Assembly: GCF_003105115.1 (NCBI RefSeq)
Contig: NZ_QETH01000049.1
Coordinates: 1-33,031, forward strand
Source of the DNA: Flavobacterium sp. HTF
GTDB lineage: Bacteria > Bacteroidota > Bacteroidia > Flavobacteriales > Flavobacteriaceae
Reading direction: 5' to 3'
Length of the DNA: 33,031 nt
Positions 20,593-29,404 of the stretch are shown one piece after another. The notes below the pieces were generated by a model. The model saw only the letters and a list, made by a program, of their open reading frames with translations, was not told where the DNA came from and ran no database searches. Positions within the stretch are counted from its first letter, which is position 1. Every line of letters starts with the position of its first letter. The position numbers were made by a program, and so were the translations under genes.

Positions 20593-22776
20593 TTACAAAT
20601 TACCTAAGTAAACAATTTCTGTTCTTCTGTTTTCTGCTCTTCCTGCCGCAGTTTTGTTTGATTTTACCGGTTTTGTAGCACCAAATCCCTGAGAACTTAA
20701 ATTCGCAGGATTTACACCTTTTTCAATCAAAAGATCCATGATCACTTTTGCTCTGGCTTCGGATAATTTCTGGTTTGCTTTTGCATTTCCTACGTTATCC
20801 GTGTGACCGTTGATGGCAAATTTTGCATTTGGATAATTTTTCAAAATCTCTTTAATTGCGTCTAATCTTCCGGATGTTTCTCCTTTTTTAGCATCATTTA
20901 AAGTTGCTTTTCCTGTGGTAAAAAAGATCGATTTTGCTTCTACTTTTAATTGCTCTAATGTTGCTTTAGAAACTTTTGGACAACCCTGGTTATCTGCAGG
21001 ACCGGCGATTAAAGGGCATGCATCATCTTTATCCAAAACACCGTCTTTGTCTGCATCCAGATTCGGGCATCCTTTGTTTTCAGGCAATCCGGCTTCATTA
21101 GGGCAGGCATCATCTTTGTCTAAAATACCGTCATTATCTGTATCCGGCCAAGGGCAGCCTTTATTTTCTACCGGACCTGCTACTGCAGGACAAGCATCTA
21201 CATTGTCCAGTAATGTATCTCCGTCTGAATCTGTCCATGGACAGCCTTTGTTTTCTTTTGGACCTTTCACTTCCGGACAGGCATCATCTTTATCCAACAC
21301 TTTGTCTCCGTCTGTATCCGGCCATGGACAACCCTGGTTTTCTGCCGGACCTGCTACTTTTCTGCACGCATCTTCCTTGTCAATAACTCCGTCTCCGTCA
21401 GTATCTTTAAATTTCTTTTCATACACCGGAATTTTCATTCCCAAATGAAAATCAGCTCCTTTTGATTCTTTAGAAACCAAATTACTCACAACAGAGCCTG
21501 AACCAATAAAGAACACTCCTACTCTAATTCCTGAACCTACCTGCATTCCGCTGTATTCCATCCAGGTCAAAGGCATATAATAACTAAACCATCTGCTTTC
21601 GTAACGCGGTGTCAGAGAGACTCTGTCTGCGATTCCGTAGCCGTTGATTTTATTGGCAGAAACCATATTAATGTCTCCGTTAAGGTTCAAATAGAATTTT
21701 CTGTACATGTTCCAGTCTACATCAGCATGCAGTGCTGTTGGCAAATTTGTCTTTGCTCCTTTTGATGTTGACGTTTTGGTGTAATGTTCGTTTAAGAAAT
21801 CATACAGATTATCTGCATCATCGATCATTTGCTGTGTTACAAAACCATTTACATTGTACGTATCCTGTTTTGCATTTTTATAATCGATAGAACCTATATC
21901 TGTAACCGATACTCCGAAACGCAATTTGTATTTGTTTAAATCCCTGAAATTATTGTCTGCAGGTTTTGCTTTGTCTAAATCATAATCGGCATAATCCGGT
22001 CTCCATTCGTAAACAAGTCCGAAATCAAAACCAAAGCCTCTTGATTTAGGATCAAAATCATAATCTTCATTTGCTTCAAAATCCTGACTTGCACCAACGG
22101 TGATTTCTCCGCTTGACATCAAAACGCCCTGACTTGGGTCTATTGTATTTTCAACGTACGTTACGTTTACATCTTTTCCTCTAACATATCCGTTTACACC
22201 ACCCTGAAGATATTTTGCTGTTAAACCTCCTTTCAAGAAGTGCTGGTCTTTCTGATATAAAACAGCAGCATAGGAAATACCCAGTTCTCCCCATGTATTT
22301 GAAGATCCGTTTGCATTTCCGGCGTTAAAATTAAAGTCACTTGACTGATCCAGTCCGTCTTTTACCTGGTCAATAAGATATCCGTTTATGTTTCTTACGT
22401 TACTTACAGATCTTGCTCTTGTAAAAACAGCAATGGTATGTTTCGGAGCAATATTAAACATAAATGATGGTCCCATAATGTCAAAATTGGCAAGACCATT
22501 ATTGGCATTTGACGGTGTTCTTTTAGCATCACGGTCAAGATCGTATCCGTCTTTGTACACATCAAAAAGACGAACTCCGTACAAATCGTTTTGTACAGAC
22601 CCGCTGACTGAAAATAAATTGATATCGGTTTTAAAACGGGAATCGGCTATAGAAGCCGGGTTAAAAAGTACACTTTGTACACCTGCGTAATTATCATGAA
22701 AATAACCTGAATAAGATTGGGCTTTTACACTAACAGAGGCAGTTAAGATTAATAAAAAGAGTAAAAATTTTTTCAT
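20593..22776 (-). CDS. DUF5723 barrel with TSP3 repeats and OmpA domain
   Basis: 727 aa. A signal peptide (MKKFLLFLLILTASVSVKAQ) precedes a DUF5723-like outer-membrane domain (about 20-455; SGYFHDNYAGVQSVLFNPAS). Next come five calcium-binding thrombospondin type-3 repeats of about 29 residues (DTDGDGVIDKEDAC ... ENQGCP, about 460-605), and last an OmpA-type peptidoglycan-binding domain (about 615-727) with INGHTDNVGNAKANQKLSEA and GRAENRRTEI. It probably ties the outer membrane to the wall. A paralogue lacking the repeats and OmpA domain lies at 29799-31121 on the same strand, and the two bracket the stress island. It is divergent from dps. Confidence 0.92.
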   Translation of the reverse strand: MKKFLLFLLILTASVSVKAQSYSGYFHDNYAGVQSVLFNPASIADSRFKTDINLFSVSGSVQNDLYGVRLFDVYKDGYDLDRDAKRTPSNANNGLANFDIMGPSFMFNIAPKHTIAVFTRARSVSNVRNINGYLIDQVKDGLDQSSDFNFNAGNANGSSNTWGELGISYAAVLYQKDQHFLKGGLTAKYLQGGVNGYVRGKDVNVTYVENTIDPSQGVLMSSGEITVGASQDFEANEDYDFDPKSRGFGFDFGLVYEWRPDYADYDLDKAKPADNNFRDLNKYKLRFGVSVTDIGSIDYKNAKQDTYNVNGFVTQQMIDDADNLYDFLNEHYTKTSTSKGAKTNLPTALHADVDWNMYRKFYLNLNGDINMVSANKINGYGIADRVSLTPRYESRWFSYYMPLTWMEYSGMQVGSGIRVGVFFIGSGSVVSNLVSKESKGADFHLGMKIPVYEKKFKDTDGDGVIDKEDACRKVAGPAENQGCPWPDTDGDKVLDKDDACPEVKGPKENKGCPWTDSDGDTLLDNVDACPAVAGPVENKGCPWPDTDNDGILDKDDACPNEAGLPENKGCPNLDADKDGVLDKDDACPLIAGPADNQGCPKVSKATLEQLKVEAKSIFFTTGKATLNDAKKGETSGRLDAIKEILKNYPNAKFAINGHTDNVGNAKANQKLSEARAKVIMDLLIEKGVNPANLSSQGFGATKPVKSNKTAAGRAENRRTEIVYLGNL

Positions 22777-22935
22777 TCAAATAGGGGTTTTAGTTTTAGT
22801 TGGCGGCAAAACTACAACAAAACATTTAGTCAGGCGTTAACAAAACATTGAATTCATGTAACATCTGCAATTAATTATGTAAGAAATAAAACTTGGCACT
22901 TATATATTTTTGAATTGAACCCTTAATACAGGATT

Positions 22936-23409
22936 ATGAGCCCAAATATTGGAATTAGCACCAAAAATTTAAAAAAAAGTGCGAACATATTAGCCACGAT
23001 TTTATCTAACGAAATGACATTGTATGTAAAAACCAGAAAATTTCACTGGAATATTTCAGGAAACAGTTTTATGGAATTGCATAAATTATTTGAAGACCAA
23101 TACCGAATTCTGGAAAGCAATATTGATGAGGTTGCGGAACGCATTAGCCAGTTGGGAGAAAAAACCATCGGAACAATGAAAGAGTTTATAGACAATTCTA
23201 CATTAAAGGAATCTCCTAAAGAATATGCTTCGCAGAAAAATATGTTACTGGAGCTTTTAGAAAACCATGAACAGCTGGTAACCGAATTCAGGGAATATAT
23301 CCCGGCACTTGAGAATGAAAATCACGATATAGGTTCTGCTGATTTTATTACAGGATTATTGCAGCAGCATGAAAAAATGGCCTGGATCCTGCGCCGCTAT
23401 CAGGCCTAA
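22936..23409 (+). CDS. dps: Dps-family DNA-protecting ferritin
   Basis: 157 aa, normal for Dps. The inter-subunit ferroxidase residues have exact family spacing: His37 (KFHWNISG), His49 (MELHKLFE), Asp64 and Glu68 (SNIDEVAERI). It forms a dodecamer that oxidises iron with peroxide and shields DNA in stress. The start ATG at 22936 follows an AT-rich leader. It opens the plus-strand stress island and is divergent from the OmpA-family gene; a 96-bp gap to the csbD-like gene has no terminator. Confidence 0.95.
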   Translation: MSPNIGISTKNLKKSANILATILSNEMTLYVKTRKFHWNISGNSFMELHKLFEDQYRILESNIDEVAERISQLGEKTIGTMKEFIDNSTLKESPKEYASQKNMLLELLENHEQLVTEFREYIPALENENHDIGSADFITGLLQQHEKMAWILRRYQA

Positions 23410-23505
23410 ATGTGAATTATAGAACATTCCAAAAAATTAATGTAACAGGAAAATTAGTATTTAATTGCAATTTTACACTATATAAAAATCGTAAAATAAA
23501 ATATC

Positions 23506-23691
23506 ATGAATACTACAGAGATAAAAGGAAACTGGAATGAGTTGAAAGGGAAACTGAAACAAAAGTATGCCGATCTTACGGATGATGATCTAATGTATGC
23601 TGAAGGAAAAGAGGACGAAATGTATGGAAAACTTCAACAGAAATTAGGAAAAACCAAAGAAGAGTTTAATCAGTTGTTATCAGATTTGTAA
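23506..23691 (+). CDS. CsbD-family stress protein
   Basis: 61 aa, typical CsbD size. It begins MNTTEIKGNWNELKGKLKQK, followed by YADLTDDDLMYAEGKEDEMY and GKLQQKLGKTKEE, the family's repeated helical pattern. CsbD proteins are small, cytosolic, highly charged and induced by general stress; their biochemical role is unknown. It sits between dps and the AraC/response-regulator/kinase operon and has its own terminator. Confidence 0.92.
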   Translation: MNTTEIKGNWNELKGKLKQKYADLTDDDLMYAEGKEDEMYGKLQQKLGKTKEEFNQLLSDL

Positions 23692-23709
23692 ACCCTTTTG
23701 ACCCAATGA

Positions 23710-23748
23710 AAATACCGTCTAAATTTTATGCTTAGACGGTATTTTTTT
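23710..23748 (+). terminator. Terminator of the csbD-like gene
   Basis: AAATACCGTCTAA (23710-23722) and TTAGACGGTATTT (23732-23744) form a 13-bp stem followed by a run of T's, 18 bases after the stop. Confidence 0.92.
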
Positions 23749-23850
23749 GAATACGTCAAATGAATAAATTCTTAAAATATTATCTTAATAAATATATAAC
23801 CCGTCCATAACCAAAAAAAAATTAATTATCTTTAACCCTATTTTTATCCT

Positions 23851-24402
23851 ATGAAACTATTTATAAAGTTCGATATTAACACCATTTGTTCCCTTTTTTT
23901 GAAAGAAAAACTGGAGGAGCAAAAAATTAATTTTACTACATTAGGTTTTGGTGAAATTGAATTAGATGAGAATCTTGATGTTGAAGGACTTGAAAGTTTA
24001 AAGAGCAAGCTGGGTCCGTTTGGTTTTGAAGTCGTAGAAAATCAAAAAAGTGTTTTAGTTCAGAAAATTAAAGATGCCATTATCGAACTTGTTTACATGG
24101 ACGATAATAACAACTTTAAGAGTTCTGTTTTTTTGGCTGAGAAATTAAATCACAGTTATGGCTATTTATCGAATGTTTTTTCGGAAGTAACCTATTCTTC
24201 GATTGAAAATTTCATTATCTTACAGAAAATAGAAAGGGCTAAACAATTAATGTTGGTTAACGAGATGAGTCTTACCGAGATTGCTTTTTTACTGAATTAC
24301 TCCAGTGTTGCCCACTTGAGTACACAGTTTAAAAACACAACCGGTATCACGCCATCGGCTTTCCAGAGGATTATTAAAAAGAGAAGAGAGAATTTAAAAT
24401 AA
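23851..24402 (+). CDS. Small AraC-type regulator with ferredoxin-like N-terminus
   Basis: 183 aa. The N-terminal about 70 residues (MKLFIKFDINTICSLFLKEK, then GFGEIELDENLDVEGLESLK) have the beta-alpha-beta look of a ferredoxin-like or HMA-like domain, without a CxxC metal site. The C-terminal about 105 residues are an AraC DNA-binding domain: FKSSVFLAEKLNHSYGYLSN, VFSEVTYSSIENFI, then LTEIAFLLNYSSVAHLSTQF and KNTTGITPSAFQ. It starts the AraC-response regulator-kinase operon; the next gene begins 20 bases after its stop. It probably controls the stress genes around it. Confidence 0.85.
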   Translation: MKLFIKFDINTICSLFLKEKLEEQKINFTTLGFGEIELDENLDVEGLESLKSKLGPFGFEVVENQKSVLVQKIKDAIIELVYMDDNNNFKSSVFLAEKLNHSYGYLSNVFSEVTYSSIENFIILQKIERAKQLMLVNEMSLTEIAFLLNYSSVAHLSTQFKNTTGITPSAFQRIIKKRRENLK

Positions 24403-24422
24403 ATCTAATACCACTATAATCA

Positions 24423-24872
24423 ATGCAAAAAAACGCATTACACATTTTACTCGCTGATGACGATGAAGATGACAGACTTTTTTTTAAAGATGCCTTTGAA
24501 GAAGTAAGGGTTCAGACGAAAGTACAATTTGTTCATGACGGTCTTCAACTTATGGAATACCTTATGGCTCCTGATGTCAACCTACCCGACATTCTGTTTC
24601 TGGATTTAAATATGCCGAAAAAAACCGGTAAAGAATGTTTAATCGAAATCAAAAAAACCGAGCATCTTAAAAATATAATTATTGCCATATATTCTACTTC
24701 ATCTTCTGAAGAGGATATTGAAGATACCTTTATTGAAGGGGCCAATATTTATATAAAAAAACCAAGTGATTTTAATACACTAAAGAAAATAATTAATGAA
24801 GTCGTTACTTTAAATTGGCACTATCACACTTCCGGCCTTAACCGTGATAATTTTCTGTTGCGCCTAAAATAA
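24423..24872 (+). CDS. Single-domain response regulator
   Basis: 149 aa, one receiver domain and no output domain. Phospho-acceptor Asp61 lies in FLDLNMP, the acidic pocket is Asp12-Asp14 (ADDDEDD), the conserved Thr/Ser is in YSTSS (about 91-95) and Lys113/114 in YIKKPSDF. This is the Rcp1-like class that relays phosphate or acts by protein contact. It lies between the AraC regulator and the kinase (10-base gap), so its kinase is almost certainly the next gene. Confidence 0.93.
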   Translation: MQKNALHILLADDDEDDRLFFKDAFEEVRVQTKVQFVHDGLQLMEYLMAPDVNLPDILFLDLNMPKKTGKECLIEIKKTEHLKNIIIAIYSTSSSEEDIEDTFIEGANIYIKKPSDFNTLKKIINEVVTLNWHYHTSGLNRDNFLLRLK

Positions 24873-24882
24873 AAGCATTTCC

Positions 24883-26667
24883 ATGAAATGGATACCCCGG
24901 TTTAATTCTTCTAACTCGTTAAGAGTTATATTTGTAATTGCAGTTTTTATTCTGTTATTTCTTTCCTCAATTGCTTACAAACACAACCAGGACTTAAACG
25001 AATCCAGCAAGTTGGTAATGCATACGTATGAAATAAACATACAGTTGGAGCGGCTGATGTCGGCGATAAAAGATGCCGAAACAGGCCAGCGTGGTTATAT
25101 CATTACACGAAACAACCGCTTTCTTTCACCTTATGTTTATTCGCGCGACAAGGTAAACACTTCATTTATTACATTAAAAAAGCTTACCGCAGACAATCCG
25201 AAGCAACAGGAAAACCTGCGAAAATTATTCAAATTAATTATTCAGCGTTTTACTTCGTTCGAAAATTGCCTTAAATATAGCGACCCAAAAACATATGATA
25301 AGAGAAAACTCGATAATCATATGTTTGGTGGTCGGGTTTTAATGGATAACATTCGTTTTCAGGTTGATAAAATGAACGATATCGAAAAGGCTTACCTGCA
25401 AAGAAGGTTAAAGATATATGATGAGGAAATTTCTTTAAGTCCAGTTTTCTCGATTTCTTTATTTCTTACCGCACTTACTTTTATCATATTATCCTACAGA
25501 CAGATCAGCAGGGATATTAAACGCCTGACAGTCTTCAATAAAAAACTTCTTATTTCTTCCCGATTAATGTCGGAGTCTGAAACCATTGGTAAGTTCAGCA
25601 CCTGGCAATGGGATCTGGATACGCAAAAAATTGATTATTCAGAAAATCAATACCGATTACTGGGCGTATGGCCAAATAGTTTTGTACCCGAAAAAAAGAC
25701 TTTTTTAGATTTTGTACACCCCGATGACAAAGAAGCTGTTGCCGAATCTATGGAAGGCATCTTAAATAAAAAGCAGTTACCTTTTATATATTATAAAGTG
25801 TTGCGTCCCGACAATGAAATCCGGTATTTTAAATCTACCGGAAAATTACTGACCGATCAGCAAGGCAGCAATATCTTATTAGGAATTAACTTTGACATCA
25901 CAGACGAACATTTATTAAATATAGAACTTAAGGAACGTAATGCCGAGTTAGAAGCAAGCAATAAAGAACTGGCTTCTTTTAACCACGTGGCAAGTCATGA
26001 TTTGCAGGAACCTTTGAGAAAGATCCAGACTTTTATCTCCAGGGTTTCAGATGCTGATAAGGCGGTTTTGTCTGACAGTGCCAAAGACTATATATATAAG
26101 ATAGAAGTATCGGCCAAAAGAATGCGCGTACTTATAGATGATTTGCTTTTGTTTTCAAGAACCAATACTACCAAGAAAGAATTCTTAAAATCAAATCTGA
26201 ATGAGTTGCTTGAAAATGCCAAATCTGAACTAACAGAAATAATAGACGAAAAAAAAGCAGTCATTACCGCTTCAAAATTGCCAAAGCTTTCTGTAATTCC
26301 GTATCAGATCGAACAGCTTTTTATAAACCTGATCGGAAATTCCTTAAAATACAATCAGCAGGATGTTATACCTGAAATTAATATTGACAGTGAAAAAGTA
26401 AATTCAGATCAGTTTCCTGAATTGCTGGATCAGAATATTAAGAAATTCTACAAGATTACTTTTACCGATAACGGAATGGGATTTGACCCACAATTTAAAG
26501 AAACTATTTTTGTACTTTTTCAACGCTTACATTCCAAAACAGACTACCCTGGTACCGGAATAGGTTTAGCCATCTGCAAAAAAATTGTTGAGAACCACAA
26601 AGGTGTGATAATGGCAGAAAGCACGCCGGATGAAGGCTCTGTCTTTACTGTTTTCCTTCCTGAATAA
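24883..26667 (+). CDS. CHASE3/PAS sensor histidine kinase
   Basis: 594 aa. Membrane helix 1 (about 13-32; VIFVIAVFILLFLSSIAY), an extracytoplasmic CHASE3 domain (about 33-180; KDAETGQRGYIITRN), helix 2 (about 183-203), a PAS domain (about 235-345; WQWDLDTQKIDYSENQYRLL), then a HisKA domain with phospho-acceptor His372 in ASHDLQEPLRK. The ATPase part has N box NLIGNSLKYN, DNGMGFDP, and TDYPGTGIGLAICKKIVENH. It autophosphorylates on an unknown envelope signal and passes phosphate to the response regulator just upstream. The PAS-HisKA arrangement recalls phytochrome-like kinases paired with single-domain regulators. Confidence 0.94.
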   Translation: MKWIPRFNSSNSLRVIFVIAVFILLFLSSIAYKHNQDLNESSKLVMHTYEINIQLERLMSAIKDAETGQRGYIITRNNRFLSPYVYSRDKVNTSFITLKKLTADNPKQQENLRKLFKLIIQRFTSFENCLKYSDPKTYDKRKLDNHMFGGRVLMDNIRFQVDKMNDIEKAYLQRRLKIYDEEISLSPVFSISLFLTALTFIILSYRQISRDIKRLTVFNKKLLISSRLMSESETIGKFSTWQWDLDTQKIDYSENQYRLLGVWPNSFVPEKKTFLDFVHPDDKEAVAESMEGILNKKQLPFIYYKVLRPDNEIRYFKSTGKLLTDQQGSNILLGINFDITDEHLLNIELKERNAELEASNKELASFNHVASHDLQEPLRKIQTFISRVSDADKAVLSDSAKDYIYKIEVSAKRMRVLIDDLLLFSRTNTTKKEFLKSNLNELLENAKSELTEIIDEKKAVITASKLPKLSVIPYQIEQLFINLIGNSLKYNQQDVIPEINIDSEKVNSDQFPELLDQNIKKFYKITFTDNGMGFDPQFKETIFVLFQRLHSKTDYPGTGIGLAICKKIVENHKGVIMAESTPDEGSVFTVFLPE

Positions 26668-26689
26668 ATCCTACAAAAGATTACATAAA

Positions 26690-26736
26690 AAACGTTATAT
26701 AAATCCATAATGGGAATTATATAACGTTTCTTTTTT
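26690..26736 (+). terminator. Terminator of the histidine kinase operon
   Basis: AAACGTTATATAA (26690-26702) and TTATATAACGTTT (26717-26729) form a 13-bp stem with a 14-base loop and then CTTTTTT. Confidence 0.88.
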
Positions 26737-26761
26737 ATGCTGTAAAGCAAAATATTCATTT

Positions 26762-26786
26762 CGTTAGCATCTTTGTAATGTAATAC
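26762..26786 (+). promoter_or_regulatory. Promoter-like element of the DUF4142 gene
   Basis: ATCTTTGTAATGTAATA (26769-26785) is identical to 16221-16237 in front of small-RNA candidate 2, and the 15-base core CTTTGTAATGTAATA also occurs at 15869-15883. It ends 16 bases before the ATG at 26802. The CATCTTTG resembles a -7 element (TAnnTTTG). Confidence 0.45.
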
Positions 26787-26801
26787 TTTATGAAGTAATT
26801 G

Positions 26802-27368
26802 ATGACAGCAAAACGCAAAGTAAAAGCATTTTTTTTAAGGGTCTTTTTTTTACTGGTTATAATAATGTACACATCGTGCCAAAAAAATAATCCTATAGAA
26901 ACATCCTTCAAAAATGAAGTTTTTATAAAAAGTGACAAAGAACATACTGAAGCTTATTTTTTAACTGCGACGGCAGGAATAAGTAAGTCTGTAATTTCTA
27001 AAAGTCAGGTTGCTCAGCAAAAAAGTTCAGAAAGTAGTATAAAGGAAATAAGTAGAAAGCTTGAAAATCAACAGAATCTTTTGTTACTCGATGTAACAAA
27101 AATGGCCAACAGCAGGCTTGTAATTGTTACCGATATAGAGACCATAAATAAACAGGATTTATACGATTTAATTGATAAAGACAAAACAAATTTTGACAAA
27201 GCTTATCTCGATTCGGTTATAGAATCACTTGAGGCTCAGATTAAGTTGTTTGAATCAATTTCGAAAGACACAAATGATAAAATGATTTTAAAGTTAGTAT
27301 TACAGTATTTGCCGACAGATTACCAGTTTCTAAGAGAAACAAAACAAATTAAAGAACAAATTTATTAA
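26802..27368 (+). CDS. DUF4142-like lipoprotein
   Basis: I chose the ATG at 26802, not the TTG three bases earlier. 188 aa with a basic N-terminus, a hydrophobic stretch (AFFLRVFFLLVIIMYTS) and lipobox Cys (YTSC), so it is a lipoprotein. The body has the DUF4142 pattern: AYFLTATAGISKSVISKSQV, then helices with FDKAYLDSVIESLEAQIKLF and a C-terminal YLPTDYQFLRETKQIKEQ. DUF4142 proteins are ferritin-like helical bundles of unknown function in the periplasm, often stress-linked. It starts a new transcript after the kinase terminator and leads the set of small envelope genes. Confidence 0.83.
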   Translation: MTAKRKVKAFFLRVFFLLVIIMYTSCQKNNPIETSFKNEVFIKSDKEHTEAYFLTATAGISKSVISKSQVAQQKSSESSIKEISRKLENQQNLLLLDVTKMANSRLVIVTDIETINKQDLYDLIDKDKTNFDKAYLDSVIESLEAQIKLFESISKDTNDKMILKLVLQYLPTDYQFLRETKQIKEQIY

Positions 27369-27407
27369 ATGCCCGTAAAGCCCATTATTAACTAAATTAT
27401 TAAGATT

Positions 27408-28052
27408 ATGAAAATTCAATCAAATTTTTTATTCGCCTTAACACTATTTTTAACAGCTTCTTTCGGAATGCTACACGCTCAAAATGGAAATGTTACCACT
27501 GAGTTTGGTGTAAAAGGAGGTTTCAACATGTCAAACCTATATCAAAATGACGCAGACGACAACAATGTTTTATACGGTTTTAATGCCGGTGTATATGCCA
27601 CGTTGCCAATAGCTGATAACATTGCAATTCAGCCAGAGCTTTTATTTACTACAAAAGGAGCAGAATTAGAATATAACAATGAATTATTTCAGGGAAATGC
27701 AAAATTCAAATTAAACTATATCGAACTTCCATTATTAGTTAGAGTAAATATTACTAAAAACTTTAATCTTCAGGCCGGTGGTTACGCATCTTACTTAGTA
27801 AGTTCTAAAGTAACAGGAGACGGAGATATCGAATTTGAAGAAGATATTGATACTGATGACTTAAACAAATTTGACGCTGGTATAGCTGCAGGTGTTGGAC
27901 TTGATTTCAGCCCGATTAGTGTAGGAGTACGTTATAACTACGGTTTAACAAAAGTGGGTAAAGAAAGAAATGATGGTTTTGGAGGTACTTATACATTCCC
28001 GGACGCAAAAAACAGCAACTTAACTGTTTATTTATCATATAAACTAAACTAA
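27408..28052 (+). CDS. Outer-membrane beta-barrel protein (porin family)
   Basis: 214 aa. A signal peptide (MKIQSNFLFALTLFLTASFG, then MLHAQ) precedes a PorT-like small barrel: TTEFGVKGGFNMSNL, GFNAGVYATLPIADNIAIQP, ELLFTTKGAELEY, LNYIELPLLVRVNITKNFNL, ending in LTVYLSYKLN with the aromatic/Asn C-terminal strand usual for outer-membrane barrels. It is probably an 8-stranded barrel of the 'porin family / outer membrane protein beta-barrel' type. It is 39 bases downstream of the DUF4142 gene, likely in the same operon. Confidence 0.9.
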   Translation: MKIQSNFLFALTLFLTASFGMLHAQNGNVTTEFGVKGGFNMSNLYQNDADDNNVLYGFNAGVYATLPIADNIAIQPELLFTTKGAELEYNNELFQGNAKFKLNYIELPLLVRVNITKNFNLQAGGYASYLVSSKVTGDGDIEFEEDIDTDDLNKFDAGIAAGVGLDFSPISVGVRYNYGLTKVGKERNDGFGGTYTFPDAKNSNLTVYLSYKLN

Positions 28053-28086
28053 GAAAATTAATTATTAACCATAAATAATAAAGACC

Positions 28087-28239
28087 ATGTCAAATTTATT
28101 ATATACAATCGCAGTAATACTGGTTATTCTGTGGGCCCTTGGGTTCTTCGTTTATAGCCTTGGAAGTATTATCCACATATTATTAGTAATTGCCATTATC
28201 GCAATTTTGTTCAGACTTATCAAAGGTCGCGAAATTTAA
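28087..28239 (+). CDS. lmo0937-type small membrane protein, 50 aa
   Basis: A 50-codon gene: MSNLLYTIAVILVILWALGF, then FVYSLGSIIHILLVIAIIAI, then LFRLIKGREI. Two hydrophobic helices and a short basic tail match the lmo0937 (DUF5670) family, very small inner-membrane proteins common in stress clusters of Bacteroidota and Firmicutes. The start ATG at 28087 is preceded by the A-rich leader AATAATAAAGACC. It is 34 bases after the porin gene and 50 before the YtxH gene. Confidence 0.9.
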   Translation: MSNLLYTIAVILVILWALGFFVYSLGSIIHILLVIAIIAILFRLIKGREI

Positions 28240-28289
28240 AAACAACAATTAATTAAATAAATTTTATTAATCCATTAAATCAAATTATT

Positions 28290-28574
28290 ATGAAAGCAAG
28301 TAGCACATTATTAGGAATTTTAGGAGCCGCAGCAGCGGGAGCATTTTTAGGAGTATTGTTCGCACCGGACAAAGGTTCAAACACAAGAAAAAAAATCTCA
28401 GATAAATCAAAAGATTACGGAGATAACCTAAAAAATAAAGTAGATGGTATTATCAGCACAATTACTTCAAACGGTAAAGATATTATCGAAGAAGGAAAAG
28501 CAAAATTCAATGCTGCAAAAGAGGACTTCAATGCTATTAAAGATGAAGCAAAAACTGTAAAAACGAACTATTAA
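28290..28574 (+). CDS. YtxH-domain protein
   Basis: 94 aa. A Gly/Ala-rich membrane segment (LLGILGAAAAGAFLGVLFAP, residues 7-26) is followed by DKGSNTRKKISDKSKDYGDN and a long charged helix, the standard YtxH layout. Members are stress-induced small membrane-anchored proteins, with the helical part probably in the cytoplasm. It is in the middle of the run of small envelope genes in the same direction. Confidence 0.93.
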   Translation: MKASSTLLGILGAAAAGAFLGVLFAPDKGSNTRKKISDKSKDYGDNLKNKVDGIISTITSNGKDIIEEGKAKFNAAKEDFNAIKDEAKTVKTNY

Positions 28575-28608
28575 TAAGTGACCTTTTTAAACCATAAAAT
28601 ACCTTATC

Positions 28609-28974
28609 ATGGAAACAAATGCAACAACAAATGAGAACCTTAATCTTTATGAAAAAGCAGAAAATTATACAAAAACGAGTTTAGAATTAATTAAACTCAA
28701 AACAATTTCAGCTGCTGCTGACGCTTTGTCAACAGTAACATCTAGAATAGCGGTCGGAGCTGTTGTTGCATTTTTTACATTGTTTCTTAATATCGGTCTT
28801 AGTTTATGGATTGGAAAAGAACTTGGAGAGTATTATTACGGTTTTTTTATAATGGCTTTATTCTATCTGATTGTAGCCATAGTGATGCACAAAACGCAGC
28901 ACAAATTAATTAAAACTCCCATTGGAAATATGATTGTTTCCAGTATTTTAAAAGAAACTAAAAAAGAAAATTAA
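28609..28974 (+). CDS. Phage-holin-like membrane protein (DUF1469-like)
   Basis: 121 aa with an amphipathic N-terminal helix (YEKAENYTKTSLELIKLKTI) and two membrane helices (about 47-69; AVGAVVAFFTLFLNIGLSLW, and 77-96; GFFIMALFYLIVAIVMH). It has the layout of the 'phage holin family' / DUF1469 proteins that commonly accompany YtxH genes. Despite the name these are chromosomal stress-associated proteins, and there are no phage genes nearby. Confidence 0.85.
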   Translation: METNATTNENLNLYEKAENYTKTSLELIKLKTISAAADALSTVTSRIAVGAVVAFFTLFLNIGLSLWIGKELGEYYYGFFIMALFYLIVAIVMHKTQHKLIKTPIGNMIVSSILKETKKEN

Positions 28975-28999
28975 CCCTGATTTAAAGTAATAAGCAGTT

Positions 29000-29380
29000 A
29001 TGGAAACTATTTATAATATTGAGACATTAAATCAGAGGATTCAGTTACTGGAAAATCGACAGGATGAGGAATGGTGCGCAATAAAGGATGAAATCGATGA
29101 TATCAAAGAGAATCTGAAACCTCTTAACCTTATTCGCAACACGATTGAGGAAATCAACGAAACTGTCGGCTTTAAAGGCAATATAGCACAATCTGCGATA
29201 AGTATCGGAATTGGCTATCTCGCAAAAAGATTTGTAGTAGGAAAAACCGATTCAACTGTTAAAAACATTTTCGGAACTCTGTTACAACTTGTAGTAACCA
29301 AATTAGTTTCTAAAAAAGAAGATCCTTCAGATGATGATGAACATGAAGAATCTAAACAATATGAACCATCACGAGAGTAA
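29000..29380 (+). CDS. Unrecognised coiled-coil protein at the end of the stress operon
   Basis: 126 aa. The N-terminal about 55 residues look like a coiled coil (METIYNIETLNQRIQLLENR, then DEIDDIKENLKPLNLI). A weakly hydrophobic middle (NIAQSAISIGIGYLAKRFVV) may dip into the membrane, and the C-terminus is very acidic (EDPSDDDEHEESKQY). No family is recognised. Its position, 25 bases after the holin-like gene, suggests it partners the YtxH and holin-like proteins at the membrane. Confidence 0.75.
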   Translation: METIYNIETLNQRIQLLENRQDEEWCAIKDEIDDIKENLKPLNLIRNTIEEINETVGFKGNIAQSAISIGIGYLAKRFVVGKTDSTVKNIFGTLLQLVVTKLVSKKEDPSDDDEHEESKQYEPSRE

Positions 29381-29404
29381 TTGTTAACTATAAATAAATG
29401 TATT

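Noticed and set aside
20915..21448. 177-codon plus-strand ORF opposite the TSP3 repeats
   Set aside because: It is the antisense of a repetitive coding region; its periodic Ser/Pro/Gly sequence mirrors the calcium-binding repeats on the other strand.
28609..28974. Prophage holin
   Set aside because: The family is called holin-like, but no lysis, capsid or integrase gene is nearby, and the context is a chromosomal stress operon.
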